Source of the DNA: Trueperaceae bacterium
GTDB taxonomy: Bacteria > Deinococcota > Deinococci > Deinococcales > Trueperaceae
DNA: 56,506 bases
Reading direction: 5' to 3'
Assembly (NCBI GenBank): GCA_036381035.1
Contig: DASVDQ010000050.1
Coordinates: forward strand, 1-56,506
Numbering within the stretch: position 1 is the stretch's first letter; every line of letters begins with the position of its first letter. This document shows positions 42,272 to 50,870 of the stretch, one piece after another. The notes beneath the pieces were generated by a model. It was not told the DNA's origin, searched no databases, and was given only the letters and a program-made list of their open reading frames with translations. Made by a program: the position numbers and the translations under genes.

Positions 42272-43900
42272 TCACGGCGCCGTGAAGGCCACCGCCCAGT
42301 CGGAGCGGCGGGGCGCCGTCCAGGCGCCGGCCGACGTGTCGACGGGGAGCTCGTCGTAGGGCGCCGCCGCGTCGACGGCGAAGGCGCCGGCGCCTGCCGG
42401 CAGCGCGTCCAGGGGCACCGCGCCCGCGTCCTCCACGTAGACGACGCCGCTGCGCCCGTCCTCGGCCACGAGGGCGAGCCCGCCGCCCGGCAGGCGCGAC
42501 GACGCGCTCGCCGCGGGCAGGCGGCCCTCCCAGAACCTGGCGAACGTCCTCAGCTGCTCGGGGTCGGGGACGGGCTCGTCGTTCAGCCCCCAGACGGCGC
42601 CCACCCCGCCGGCCAGCGCGAGCCGCCACAGCCCGCGGCGCAGGCCGTCCTCGTCCCACGGACCGTCGGAGGAGACGAGCAGGTCGGCCTCGAGGAGCAG
42701 CGGCCTGCCGCGGGCTCGCGCCAGCTCCGCCAGGGCGGTGCCGAACGTGTCGGTGACCAGGGCGTCCCCTTCGAGGTCGCGCGACACCAGGGCGAGCTTG
42801 TCGTCGCCGAGGTCGAAGGCGCGCGGACCGCTGCCCTCCTCGACCGCCGCCAGGAGGTGGGGAAGAGGCAGGAGCTCACCCAAGCGCGCGGCCCAGGCGC
42901 GCACGGCGTCCTCGTCGGACCACTCGTCGAGGTCGACCCCGTACGACATCGTCCAGTTCGGCAGCGGGCCCAGCCTGGCCGCGATGTAGCGCTGCAGCCT
43001 GTCGAAGGCCGCCCCGCCCTGGCCGCCGGGGTCCCCTGGGACCGTGGGGTCGGCGGGGATCCCGAGCGGCGAGAGCCGGCGCGTCTCGTCTCCCCACTGC
43101 CAGAGGTGCAGGAAGAGCCCGTGACGGTGCGCGACGGCGGCCAGCGTCTCGAGGACGCGGAAGGTGCGCGGGTCTGGCTGCACCGAGCCGAGCAGGTCCG
43201 AGCGCCGCGTGCCCAGCGAGAACCACTCGTGGGCCACGACGACGTGGACGGCGTCGAAGCCCAGGCGCGCGGCGGCGGCCACGCGCTCCTCGAGGACGGC
43301 GGCGAGGCGGTCCTCGTCGCGCGGCAGGTCGCCGAGGTCCTCGAGCGGCCCTCCCGGTCCCGAGAGGACGTTGTAGGTCGTCGGCGCCAGGTCACCCGCG
43401 GCGGTGGTGAGCAGGAAGCGCCCGCCGCCCGCGACGAGCGGCCCGGCCAGCGCGGCGGGCGCGGCCGTGACCGCGCCGGAGCGTCCGTCCAAGCCGGGCA
43501 CCTCGGAGGCCGTGTCGAAGCGCCACTCGCCGGCGCTGGTCGGGGTGAAGCGGAAGCGGTAGAGGGCCCTGCCGGACTCGCCGCCCGCGTAGAACGCCTG
43601 GACCCGGTAGGCGTCCCCCGTGGCGTCGTTCGTGAACGTCGCCTCGGCCACGGCGTCGTACGGGTCACCGCGCGGCGCTGGCACCGCGACCTCGAGGTCG
43701 AGGGTCTCGTTCACGCGCACGGTGGGAGGCGCGGGCGGCGCGCCCTCGCCGAGCCTGACGACGGGGAACGGTCCCCTCCAGGGGGCGGCCTCCGGCGGCG
43801 TGGGCGCCGGCGCCAGCGCGCCGGCCGCCGCCAGGACGGCCAGGGCCGCGGCGTACGCGTACTCGACGAGCGAGGCGCGCCGCCCCGGCCCGCGGCTCAC
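42272..43900 (-). CDS. exported DUF5060-type putative glycoside hydrolase
   Basis: This 542-residue protein has a signal peptide (hydrophobic core about residues 11-28). A beta-sandwich DUF5060-like domain follows (about 50-125: VNETLDLEVAVPAPRGDPYD, ATFTNDATGDAYRVQAFYAGG, RFRFTPTSAGEWRFDT). A TIM-barrel-like region comes next (about 150-430: RFLLTTAAGDLAPTTYNVLSG, FDAVHVVVAHEWF, HGLFLHLWQWGD, WTMSYGVDLDEW, GVGAVWGLNDEPVPD). A short beta-domain ends the protein. The DLDEW and NDEP acidic motifs could carry catalytic carboxylates, but the GH family was not identified. The GTG at 43900 overlaps the fabF stop codon (GTGA), placing a secreted carbohydrate enzyme at the end of the fatty-acid operon, which is unusual. 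Confidence 0.75.
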   Translation of the reverse strand: MSRGPGRRASLVEYAYAAALAVLAAAGALAPAPTPPEAAPWRGPFPVVRLGEGAPPAPPTVRVNETLDLEVAVPAPRGDPYDAVAEATFTNDATGDAYRVQAFYAGGESGRALYRFRFTPTSAGEWRFDTASEVPGLDGRSGAVTAAPAALAGPLVAGGGRFLLTTAAGDLAPTTYNVLSGPGGPLEDLGDLPRDEDRLAAVLEERVAAAARLGFDAVHVVVAHEWFSLGTRRSDLLGSVQPDPRTFRVLETLAAVAHRHGLFLHLWQWGDETRRLSPLGIPADPTVPGDPGGQGGAAFDRLQRYIAARLGPLPNWTMSYGVDLDEWSDEDAVRAWAARLGELLPLPHLLAAVEEGSGPRAFDLGDDKLALVSRDLEGDALVTDTFGTALAELARARGRPLLLEADLLVSSDGPWDEDGLRRGLWRLALAGGVGAVWGLNDEPVPDPEQLRTFARFWEGRLPAASASSRLPGGGLALVAEDGRSGVVYVEDAGAVPLDALPAGAGAFAVDAAAPYDELPVDTSAGAWTAPRRSDWAVAFTAP

Positions 43901-45126
43901 ACGCGCCTGAACACCAGGCAGGCGTTCTGCCCGCCGAAGGCGAAGTTCGTCGAGATCGCGACGTCCACCTGCTGCCGGCGGGCCACGTTCGGCACGTAGT
44001 CGAGGTCGAGCTCGGGGTCGGGGTCGATGTAGTTGCGGGTCGGCGGCAGGACCCCGCAGTAGATCGCCTGCACCGTGGCGATGGCCTCGACGCCGCCGGC
44101 GGCGCCGAGCATGTGGCCCGTCATCGACTTCGTGCTGCTCACCGGCGGCACCGGCCCATGGCCCTCCCACACGGCCTTGAACGCCTGGGTCTCGGCCAGG
44201 TCGTTGGCCGGGGTGCTCGTGCCGTGCGCGTTGATGTAGCCCACGTCCTCCGGGCCGATGCCGGCGTCGCGCAGCGCCCAGCGCACGGCCCTGGCGGCGC
44301 CGGTGCCGCCGGGGGCGGGCGCCGTGATGTGGTGGGCGTCGGCGCTGGTGGCGTAGCCGACGATCTCGGCGTAGATGCGCGCGCCGCGGCTCACGGCCCG
44401 CTCGTACTCCTCGAGGATCAGGATGCCGGCCCCCTCGCCCGCGACGAAGCCGTCGCGCGAGGCGGTGAAGGGCCGGCTCGCCGTCTCGGGGGAGTCGTTG
44501 CGCGTCGAGAGCGCCTTCATGACCGCGAAGCCGCCGATGCCCATGGGCGTGACGCAGGCCTCGGTGCCGCCGGCGAACACGATGTCGGCGTCGCCGCGCT
44601 GGATCATCCGGTACGCGTCGCCGATGTTGCCGGAGCCGGTGGCGCAGGCCGTGACGACCGTGGAGCTGGGCCCGGTCAGCCCGTAGCGCATGGCCACGTG
44701 ACCGCTGGCCATGTTCGCGATCAGCATGGGGATGAAGAACGGGCTCATGCGCATGACGCCGCGCTCGTGCACGACCGCCGACTGCGCCTCCCAGGTCTCG
44801 AGCCCGCCGATGCCGGACCCGATGCAGGTGCCCGCGTGCTCGCCCGCGACGTCGTCCTCGCTGAGGCCGGCGTCCTCGAGGGCCAGCGCGGCGCCGATGA
44901 GCGCGAGCTGCACGAAGCGGTCGAGCTTCCTGGCCTCGCGCCGCTCGATGTAGGCCGACACGTCGACGTCCACCTCCCCGGCGATCTGGACGCTCAGGTC
45001 GGAGGCGTCGAAGCGCGTGATGCGGCGGATGCCGTTCCTGGCCTCGTGCTGGCCGGCGAGGAACTCGGCGGCGCCGACCCCTATCGGTGTTACGGGGCCG
45101 ACCCCGGTGACGACGACACGTCTCAT
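43897..45126 (-). CDS. fabF: beta-ketoacyl-ACP synthase II
   Basis: This 409-residue condensing enzyme elongates acyl-ACP with malonyl-ACP. The catalytic Cys sits in STVVTACATGSGNIGDA (about 163), the two histidines in INAHGTSTPANDLAE and SSTKSMTGHMLGAAGGVEA, and ISTNFAFGGQNACLVF ends the thiolase fold. It lies 56 bases downstream of acpP. No Shine-Dalgarno site precedes the ATG; a TACCCT box 10 bases upstream may be an internal promoter, or translation may depend on leader-independent initiation. Confidence 0.96.
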   Translation of the reverse strand: MRRVVVTGVGPVTPIGVGAAEFLAGQHEARNGIRRITRFDASDLSVQIAGEVDVDVSAYIERREARKLDRFVQLALIGAALALEDAGLSEDDVAGEHAGTCIGSGIGGLETWEAQSAVVHERGVMRMSPFFIPMLIANMASGHVAMRYGLTGPSSTVVTACATGSGNIGDAYRMIQRGDADIVFAGGTEACVTPMGIGGFAVMKALSTRNDSPETASRPFTASRDGFVAGEGAGILILEEYERAVSRGARIYAEIVGYATSADAHHITAPAPGGTGAARAVRWALRDAGIGPEDVGYINAHGTSTPANDLAETQAFKAVWEGHGPVPPVSSTKSMTGHMLGAAGGVEAIATVQAIYCGVLPPTRNYIDPDPELDLDYVPNVARRQQVDVAISTNFAFGGQNACLVFRRV

Positions 45127-45182
45127 GTCGGGTGTAAGGGTACTAGACCGGACCCCTCCGGGCTGTACCCGGGCCGTCTACC

Positions 45183-45422
45183 TTACTGCTTCTCGGCGAT
45201 GAACTTGACGGCGTCTCCGACGGTGCGGATGCCCTCGGCTTCCTCGTCCGAGATCTCCACGCCGAACTCGTCCTCCAGGCCCATGATCAGCTCGACGACG
45301 TCGAGCGAGTCGGCGCCGAGGTCCTCCTGGAAGCGGGACTCCGTCGTGACCTCGCTGGCGTCGGCGTCAAGCTTGTCGGCGATGATGTCTCGGATCTTCT
45401 CGAGGATCTCTTGCTCGTCCAC
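45183..45422 (-). CDS. acpP: acyl carrier protein
   Basis: This 79-residue acidic protein carries growing acyl chains on a phosphopantetheine arm attached to the Ser of [19 protein letters not shown] (about 37). Length and sequence are fully typical. The GTG at 45422 is preceded by AGGAGGAAGGG at good spacing and a TAGGAT -10 box 22 bases upstream, giving it its own strong promoter inside the fab locus, as is common for this abundant protein. Confidence 0.97.
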   Translation of the reverse strand: MDEQEILEKIRDIIADKLDADASEVTTESRFQEDLGADSLDVVELIMGLEDEFGVEISDEEAEGIRTVGDAVKFIAEKQ

Positions 45423-45443
45423 TGTGCCCTTCCTCCTGAGCCC

Positions 45444-45449
45444 ATCCTA
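45444..45449 (-). promoter_or_regulatory. -10 box (TAGGAT) for acpP
   Basis: TAGGAT lies 21 bases upstream of the acpP GTG, with an AGGAGGAAGGG ribosome binding site between. A -35 hexamer is not clear. Confidence 0.45.
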
Positions 45450-45543
45450 GTGGCGCACGTCGGGAGGCCTGCCAGGTCCTGACGGACTCTCCCCATGGCG
45501 CCGCCACACGGACGACCTGGTGGGCGGCGGCCCGCATGCGCGT

Positions 45544-45561
45544 GGGGCCTTTCAAGGCCCC
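45544..45561 (-). terminator. hairpin between fabG and acpP
   Basis: A perfect 8-bp stem GGGGCCTT/AAGGCCCC lies 7 bases after the fabG stop. It could stop or attenuate transcription before acpP, consistent with acpP having its own promoter. Confidence 0.6.
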
Positions 45562-45568
45562 CGAATCA

Positions 45569-46315
45569 TTACGGCATGACCATGCCACCGTCAACAGCCA
45601 GGGTCTGGCCGTTGACGTAGCCAGCCTCCCGGCTGACGAGGTACGCCACGGCGTGCGCCACGTCGCGAGGCGAGCCGAAGCGCCCCGCGGGGATCTCCTG
45701 CAGGTAGCGCTGCCTCAGCTCCTCGGGCAGCGCGTCCGTCATGTCCGACTCGATGAAGCCCGGCGCGACGGCGTTCACGGTCACGCCGCGTCCGCCGTAC
45801 TCCCGGGCCAGCGCCTTAGTCAGGCCGATGAGGCCCGCCTTCGCCGCGACGTAGTTCGCCTGTCCGACGTTGCCGCGCAGCGCGACGACCGAGCTGACGT
45901 TCACGATGCGCCCCGCCTCGCTCCTCAGCAGGTGCCTGAGCGCGGCGCGCGAGAGGTAGAAGGCCGCCGAGAGGTCGGTGTCGATGACGCTGCGCCAGTC
46001 GTCGTCCTTCATGCGCAGCGCCAGCCCGTCGCGCGTGATGCCGGCGTTGTTCACGAGGACGTCGAGGCCGCCGAAGCGCTCGGACACCTCCCTCACCAGC
46101 GCGGCGCAGGCATCGGGGTCGGCGACGTCGGCCCCGAAGGCGGCGGCCTCGCCGCCCGCGGCCTGGAGCCGGGCGACGAGCTCCTCGGCCGGCCCCGCCG
46201 AGCTGGCGTAGTGCACGGCCACGCGGTAGCCGCGCTCGCCCAGGTAGGCGGCGGTCTCGCGGCCGATGCCGCGGCTCGAGCCCGTGACGAGAACGACGCG
46301 ACCGTCACCCTGCAT
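45569..46315 (-). CDS. fabG: 3-oxoacyl-ACP reductase
   Basis: This 248-residue classical SDR enzyme reduces beta-ketoacyl-ACP with NADPH. It shows the cofactor motif VLVTGSSRGIGRETA, DVLVNNAGITRDGLALRMKDDDW, the catalytic Ser in VNVSSVVALRGNVGQ and YxxxK in NYVAAKAGLIGLTKAL. Its start overlaps the end of fabD by 11 bases. The NNAGITRDGL and GNVGQANY motifs separate true FabG from generic SDRs. Confidence 0.95.
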   Translation of the reverse strand: MQGDGRVVLVTGSSRGIGRETAAYLGERGYRVAVHYASSAGPAEELVARLQAAGGEAAAFGADVADPDACAALVREVSERFGGLDVLVNNAGITRDGLALRMKDDDWRSVIDTDLSAAFYLSRAALRHLLRSEAGRIVNVSSVVALRGNVGQANYVAAKAGLIGLTKALAREYGGRGVTVNAVAPGFIESDMTDALPEELRQRYLQEIPAGRFGSPRDVAHAVAYLVSREAGYVNGQTLAVDGGMVMP

Positions 46316-47243
46316 GCGCGCCCACCACCTCCTCGAGGCCCGCGGGGTCCGTCACCGACGCGGCCCAGGCGCCGGGCAGCGTGCGCCGCACCAGGCCCGC
46401 GAGCACCTCGCCGGAGCCGAACTCCACGAACCTCGCGCCCTCGCCGGCCGTGGCGGAAAGCCACCTGAGCGTCTCGACCCACCTCACGCTGCGCGTCACC
46501 TGGTCGGTGAGCATACGCGGCGCCTCGGCGGCCGAGGGGAGGGGCCGCGCCGTGACGTTGCAGACGACCGGGAAGGCCGGTTCGCGGAACGCCACCGCGG
46601 CCAGGTCGGCCGCCAGCCGCTCGGCGGCCGGCGCCATCAGGCTGCAGTGGAACGGCGCCGAGACCGGCAGGGGCACGGCGCGGGCGCCCTTGCCCTTGAG
46701 GAGCGCCGCGGCGGCGTCGACGGCGGCGGCCTCGCCCGAGATCACCGTCTGGCCCGGAGAGTTGTAGTTCGCGACCTCCACGACCCCGGCGGCGCTCGCC
46801 TCGCGCAGCGCCTCCTCGACGACGCCGGCCTCGACCTTGAGGACGGCCGCCATGGCGCCCTCGCCCGGCGGCACCGCCTCCTGCATGTAGGTCCCGCGGG
46901 CGCGCACGAGCCTCACGGCGTCGGCGAGGTCGAGGCTGCCCGCCGCCACCAGCGCCGTGTACTCGCCCAGGCTGTGGCCGGCCGCGTAGGCGGGTCGCTC
47001 GCCGCCCGCCTCCAGGTAGGCGGCGTAGGCTGCCGCGCCGGCGGCCACGAGGGCCGGCTGCTGGTTGGCCGTGAGCCTGAGGTCGTCCTCCGGCCCCTCC
47101 CACATCAGGTCGAGCAGGCCGGGTAGCGCGGCGTCGGCGGCGTCGAGGACCTCCCGCGCCGCCGGCGACGTCTCGTAGAGCTCGCGACCCATGCCGACGC
47201 GCTGCGACCCCTGGCCGGGGAAGAGCGCGACGACGGGGCTCAC
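46305..47243 (-). CDS. fabD: malonyl-CoA:ACP transacylase
   Basis: This 312-residue enzyme transfers malonyl groups from CoA to ACP. The opening VVALFPGQGSQRVGMGRELY, nucleophile motif AAGHSLGEYTALVAAG, the conserved Arg in VRARGTYMQEAVPPGEGAMAAV and the His in VSAPFHCSLMAPA are all present. The GTG at 47243 shares a GTGA overlap with the fabH stop. A much longer frame through fabH in the wrong register is not real. Confidence 0.95.
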   Translation of the reverse strand: MSPVVALFPGQGSQRVGMGRELYETSPAAREVLDAADAALPGLLDLMWEGPEDDLRLTANQQPALVAAGAAAYAAYLEAGGERPAYAAGHSLGEYTALVAAGSLDLADAVRLVRARGTYMQEAVPPGEGAMAAVLKVEAGVVEEALREASAAGVVEVANYNSPGQTVISGEAAAVDAAAALLKGKGARAVPLPVSAPFHCSLMAPAAERLAADLAAVAFREPAFPVVCNVTARPLPSAAEAPRMLTDQVTRSVRWVETLRWLSATAGEGARFVEFGSGEVLAGLVRRTLPGAWAASVTDPAGLEEVVGAHAG

Positions 47244-48208
47244 GCCGCCGCGGGCGCCCAGGTGACGACCGAGGAGGCCCAGGTCAGGCCGGCGCCGAAC
47301 GACACGAGTAGCAGGTGGTCCCCCGCCGCCACGCGGCCCTCGTCGTGGGCGTGGAGCAGGGCGAGCGGGATGCTGGCCGTGGAGTTGTTGCCGTACTCGT
47401 CGACGGTGACGATCACGCGCTCGCGATCGAGGCCGAGGCGCTCGCGCGCGGCGTCGATGATGCGCAGGTTCGCCTGGTGCGGGACGAAGAGGCTGATGTC
47501 GGCGGGCTGCAGTCCGGCCTTCTCGATCGCCTCGAAGGTCGACGTCGTCATGACCCTGACCGCGAACTTGAAGACCTCGCGGCCGTTCATGTAGACGTGC
47601 TCTGACAGCGGCTCGCCGCCGGGCAGGCAGCGCCCGACGGACCGCTTGTGCAGGTGCACGCTGCCCGAGCCGTCCGCGCCCATGACCATCGACCTGATGC
47701 CGTACTCGTCCGGCACGGCCTCGACGACGGCGGCGCCCGCCCCGTCGCCGAAGAGCACGGCCGTGGAGCGGTCGTTCCAGTCGACGATCTTCGTCAGCGC
47801 CTCGCTGCCTATCGTGAGCACGCGCCGGCACTGGCCGGACTCGACGAGGCCGCGGGCCACGCCCAGGCCGTAGAGCCAGCCGGGGCAGGCCGCCAGCAGG
47901 TCGAACGCGCCGGCCGCCAGCTTGAAGCGGTCCTGGACCAGCGCGGCCGTGGCGGGGAACAGCGCGTCGGGCGTGTTCGTGGCGACGATGACCATGTCGA
48001 CGCCGGCGAGGGCGTCGTCGCCGTGGCGGGCGAGCAGGTCCTCGACCGCCCTGAAGGCCAGGTCGCTGGTGTACTCCTCCTCGCCGGCCACGTGCCGGCG
48101 CTTGATGCCCGTCCGCGAGGTGATCCACTCGTCGGACGTGTCCATCATCCGCTCGAGGTCGTGGTTCGAGAGGACGTGCGGCGGGGCGTAGGCGCCGAGG
48201 AGCGTGAT
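47240..48208 (-). CDS. fabH: beta-ketoacyl-ACP synthase III (apparent ATC start)
   Basis: This enzyme starts fatty acid synthesis by condensing acetyl-CoA with malonyl-ACP. The catalytic triad is visible: Cys in FDLLAACPGWLYG, His in VPHQANLRI, Asn in DEYGNNSTASIPLA. The first standard start, ATG 48148, would remove about 20 residues of homologous N-terminus: the codons upstream in frame read ITLLGAYAPPHVLSNHDLER, matching the family's first strand. No ATG, GTG or TTG lies upstream in frame. The ATC at 48208 gives 322 residues, close to the usual 317-325, and has GAGGG 5 bases ahead. An ATA at 48253 with GGAGG is a second candidate. A sequencing error is possible. Confidence 0.85.
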   Translation of the reverse strand: MTLLGAYAPPHVLSNHDLERMMDTSDEWITSRTGIKRRHVAGEEEYTSDLAFRAVEDLLARHGDDALAGVDMVIVATNTPDALFPATAALVQDRFKLAAGAFDLLAACPGWLYGLGVARGLVESGQCRRVLTIGSEALTKIVDWNDRSTAVLFGDGAGAAVVEAVPDEYGIRSMVMGADGSGSVHLHKRSVGRCLPGGEPLSEHVYMNGREVFKFAVRVMTTSTFEAIEKAGLQPADISLFVPHQANLRIIDAARERLGLDRERVIVTVDEYGNNSTASIPLALLHAHDEGRVAAGDHLLLVSFGAGLTWASSVVTWAPAAA

Positions 48209-48257
48209 GCCGGCCCTCGTACCCTCGCGCCCGTTGGCGCCTGGGACGGCTATGACG

Positions 48258-48443
48258 CTAGGCCTCCGCGAAGACCTGACGGCCGTCGTAGTAGCCGCAC
48301 TCGGGGCAGACGACGTGCGGCGGCCGCAGCTCCTTGCACTGGGGGCAGGCGACGAGCGTCGGCTCCTTCAGCGCGTGGTGGCTGCGGCGGGCGTCGCGGC
48401 TGGCGCGCGACGTGCGCTTCTTGGGTACTGGGTGCTTCGCCAT
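48258..48443 (-). CDS. rpmF: 50S ribosomal protein L32
   Basis: This 61-residue ribosomal protein starts MAKHPVPKKRTSRASRDARR. It has a zinc-ribbon of CPQC and CPEC pairs (about residues 33-49) and the typical HALKEPTLVACPQC segment. The four-cysteine form binds zinc. It lies between yceD and fabH, the arrangement seen in many bacteria that couples ribosome and lipid synthesis. Confidence 0.97.
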   Translation of the reverse strand: MAKHPVPKKRTSRASRDARRSHHALKEPTLVACPQCKELRPPHVVCPECGYYDGRQVFAEA

Positions 48444-48491
48444 CTCTGTTGACTCTCCTAAGCGGGGCCCGTGAGAGGCCCATCGGTTAGC

Positions 48492-49085
48492 TTACGACTC
48501 TCGCTCGAGGTCGCGCAGCGCCTCGGCCAGGCCCTTGATCCGCACGGCGCCGTTTAGGCCCTCCACGTCCGGCGGCCTGTCGTCGGCCAGCTCGGGATGC
48601 TCGTTGAGGTTCACGCCGTCGAGGTTGAGGCCGCGGCAGTCCTCGCGGCACAGCGCCGTGAGGGGGACCTCGATCGCGATGAGCTCGGTCAGCAGGGGGG
48701 CGAAGTCGACCTCGGGCCGCCCGAAGACGAGCAGCTCCTCCTCTTCCTCCTCGAGCTCCTCGAGCCGCAGCGGCCGGTCGGAGGGGCGGTAGGACATGGG
48801 GAAGACGAACTCCGCCTCGACCTCCACGGCCACGTCGGTGAGGCAGCGCCGGCACTCGAGCACCGCCGTCGCGCTGACATCGCCGTCGGCGACGAAGTCG
48901 TCGTCGCCGCCCGTGTTCACCACCCGCACCTGCCAGGCGATGGGCCCGGCCAGCCTGAGGCCGTCGGCCTCGAGCAGCTCCTGCGCGGGCTCGAGCAGGC
49001 CCTCGGCTTCTACCTCTAGTTCGCTTCCGGGAGCGTGGTGAAGCAGGGAGGCTAGGTTTAGTGTCGCATCCCTGCGAGACTGCAT
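48492..49085 (-). CDS. YceD/DUF177 family protein
   Basis: This 197-residue protein has the DUF177 core: ECRRCLTDVAVEVEAEFVFPMSYRPS with its CxxC, an acidic low-complexity stretch of glutamates in the middle, and LIAIEVPLTALCREDCRGLNLDGVNLNEHP near the end with the second cysteine pair. The family is linked to 23S rRNA accumulation and sits next to rpmF in most bacteria. The ATG at 49085 was chosen because a near-consensus promoter ends 8 bases before it; a longer reading from 49124 would start inside that promoter. It is the first gene of the fab operon. Confidence 0.92.
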   Translation of the reverse strand: MQSRRDATLNLASLLHHAPGSELEVEAEGLLEPAQELLEADGLRLAGPIAWQVRVVNTGGDDDFVADGDVSATAVLECRRCLTDVAVEVEAEFVFPMSYRPSDRPLRLEELEEEEEELLVFGRPEVDFAPLLTELIAIEVPLTALCREDCRGLNLDGVNLNEHPELADDRPPDVEGLNGAVRIKGLAEALRDLERES

Positions 49086-49093
49086 CTCGCTAG

Positions 49094-49121
49094 AGTATAG
49101 GTCGGGTCGGATACAAGTCAA
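49094..49121 (-). promoter_or_regulatory. near-consensus sigma70 promoter of the yceD-rpmF-fab operon
   Basis: On the minus strand TTGACT (49121-49116), a 16-base spacer and TATACT (49099-49094) match the -35 and -10 boxes at five of six positions each. The -10 ends 8 bases before the ATG at 49085, so the mRNA is predicted to be leaderless or nearly so. This is the best promoter in the window. Confidence 0.8.
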
Positions 49122-49246
49122 CAAGACGCGATGCCGTGCGGGCTGGTCGTGCGCCTCGCCCCGCCGCGCTCCCGGGGGGCGCGTACTATCGCGTCGAGCG
49201 AGCCGCGGCGGCCGCGGGCGCCGCTCCGGAAGGAGAGGGCAGCAGG

Positions 49247-50110
49247 GTGCTCACCGTCGTCATCCCCGTGAGGGGCGGTCCGGAGCTGCTGGCCGAGCAG
49301 CTCGAGGCACTGGCCGGACAGTCCTCCGAGGAGCCCTGGGAGGTGGTCGTCGCCGACGACTCGGACCCGGGGGACGCCAGGGTCGCGGAGGTGGTCGCGA
49401 GGTTCGAGGGCAGGCTGCCCGGCCTGCGCCGCGTGCCGGCCGGCGCGCAGGGGGCCGCGCACGCCCGCAACGTGGGGGCGTCCGCCGCCTCCGGCGACAA
49501 GCTCGCCTTCCTCGACGCCGACGACGTCGCCGCCCCCGGCTGGGTGGCGGCGATGGCGGACGCCCTGGACCGCCACGCCGTCGTCGCCTCGCGCTGGGAG
49601 TTCGAGCGCCTCAACTCCCCCGAGGTGCTGGCCGGGCGCGCGCCGGCGCAGGTGAACGGTCCGCAGCGCTTCAAGCGGCCGCCGTTCCTCGACCACGCCG
49701 GCGGCTGCGGCCTGGGGGTGCGCCGCGCCGCGTTCGAGGCCGTTGGGGGCTTCGACGAGAGCTGGGCCCTACTCGAGGACACCGACCTCACCTGGCGGCT
49801 GCAGCTCGCCGGCCACGACCTGGGGTTCGCGCCGGACGCCGTCGTCCACGTCCGCTTCCGCTCCTCCGGCCTGGCCAGCTTCAAGCAGGCCTACGGCTTC
49901 GGCTTCCACAACGTCAGGCTCTACAAGGAGTACCTGCCGCGCGGCATGCGGCGCATCCGCCCGAGCGAGTCGCTGGCGCGCCTGTGGGGCCTCGTGCGCA
50001 TGCTGCCCGAGCTCTTCTCCCGCGAGACCAGGCCGCGGTACCTGCGGACGCTCGGCCACCGGCTCGGCCGCCTGGCGGGCTCCCTGCGCTACGGGGTGTG
50101 GGGCGTGTGA
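49247..50110 (+). CDS. glycosyltransferase family 2
   Basis: This 287-residue GT-A transferase starts LTVVIPVRGGPELLAEQLEAL and has WEVVVADDSDPGDARV, GAAHARNVGASAASGDKLAFLDADDVA (DADD metal motif) and GGFDESWALLEDTDLTWRLQLAGHDL. The GTG at 49247 was chosen because AGGAGAGGG lies 8 bases upstream; an earlier frame opening at 49136 has no such site. A TACTAT -10-like box at 49184-49189 may drive it. A GTGA overlap couples it to the polysaccharide deacetylase. Confidence 0.88.
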   Translation: MLTVVIPVRGGPELLAEQLEALAGQSSEEPWEVVVADDSDPGDARVAEVVARFEGRLPGLRRVPAGAQGAAHARNVGASAASGDKLAFLDADDVAAPGWVAAMADALDRHAVVASRWEFERLNSPEVLAGRAPAQVNGPQRFKRPPFLDHAGGCGLGVRRAAFEAVGGFDESWALLEDTDLTWRLQLAGHDLGFAPDAVVHVRFRSSGLASFKQAYGFGFHNVRLYKEYLPRGMRRIRPSESLARLWGLVRMLPELFSRETRPRYLRTLGHRLGRLAGSLRYGVWGV

Positions 50111-50859
50111 GGCGCTCGCCGGTCGCGCGGGCGGCGAGGCGGGCGCGCGCGGCGGTGTTGACGCCCCTGTTCGGCGCCGTGGTCGGCGTCGCCACCGACG
50201 AGCCCTGCGTCGCCCTCACCTTCGACGACGGGCCGCACCCGCGCTGGACGCCCGCCCTCCTCGAGGTGCTGGCGCGCCACGGGGCGAGGGCCACGCACTT
50301 CTTCGTCGGGGAGGCGGCGGAGCGGCACCCCGACCTCGCGGCGGCGGTCGTGGGCGCCGGCGACGCCGTCGGCTCGCACACCTACTCTCACCCCTCGCTC
50401 GTGCGCCTGCCGCCCGCCGCGGCGGCGCGCGAGGTCGCCGCGGGCCACGCCGCGGTGGGGGGCCTGGCCGCCCCGCTCTTCCGTCCTCCTTACGGGCACT
50501 ACGACCTCGACGTCGCCCGCGCCGTCTGGCGAGCGGGCCTCACCTGCGTGGCCTGGACCGCCCACGTCGAGGACTGGCTGCCGCTGGGCGAGGACGAGCT
50601 GGCCCGCCGCCTCCGGGCGGCGCTGCGTCCGGGGGCGATCGTGCTGCTGCACGAGGCGCTCCACACCAACGGGCCCGCCGACGAGCGCGACAGGTCCGCG
50701 CTGCTCGCGGCCCTCGACCGCGCGCTGGCCGAGCGGGAGGGCGAGCTCAGGTTCGTGACGGTGCCGGAGCTGTTCGCGCTGGGGCGCCCAGTGAGGGAGC
50801 TGATAGAGCGTCGCGGCGACGACGCCTTCGTGGCCGCCCAGGCGCGCGCCGCGGGGTAG
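50107..50859 (+). CDS. polysaccharide deacetylase (NodB homology domain)
   Basis: This 250-residue carbohydrate esterase is predicted to remove N- or O-acetyl groups from a polysaccharide or peptidoglycan. The NodB motifs are VALTFDDGPHPRWTPALLEVL (catalytic Asp pair), the metal histidines in GSHTYSHPSLVRLP, RPPYGHYDLDVARAV and LLHEALHTNGPADERD. The N-terminus has a short hydrophobic stretch that could be a membrane anchor or non-cleaved signal. The GTG at 50107 overlaps the glycosyltransferase stop, so the pair probably modify the same glycan. Confidence 0.9.
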   Translation: MRRSPVARAARRARAAVLTPLFGAVVGVATDEPCVALTFDDGPHPRWTPALLEVLARHGARATHFFVGEAAERHPDLAAAVVGAGDAVGSHTYSHPSLVRLPPAAAAREVAAGHAAVGGLAAPLFRPPYGHYDLDVARAVWRAGLTCVAWTAHVEDWLPLGEDELARRLRAALRPGAIVLLHEALHTNGPADERDRSALLAALDRALAEREGELRFVTVPELFALGRPVRELIERRGDDAFVAAQARAAG

Positions 50860-50870
50860 GCTCCTTGCCG

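Noticed and set aside
45444-45568. A second gene between fabG and acpP
   Set aside because: The gap is only 146 bases and is accounted for by a hairpin and the acpP promoter.
46305-48128. A 607-codon open frame through fabH and fabD that looks like a fusion
   Set aside because: Only its fabD part (from 47243) has family motifs; the rest is fabH read in the wrong frame, a common effect of high GC.
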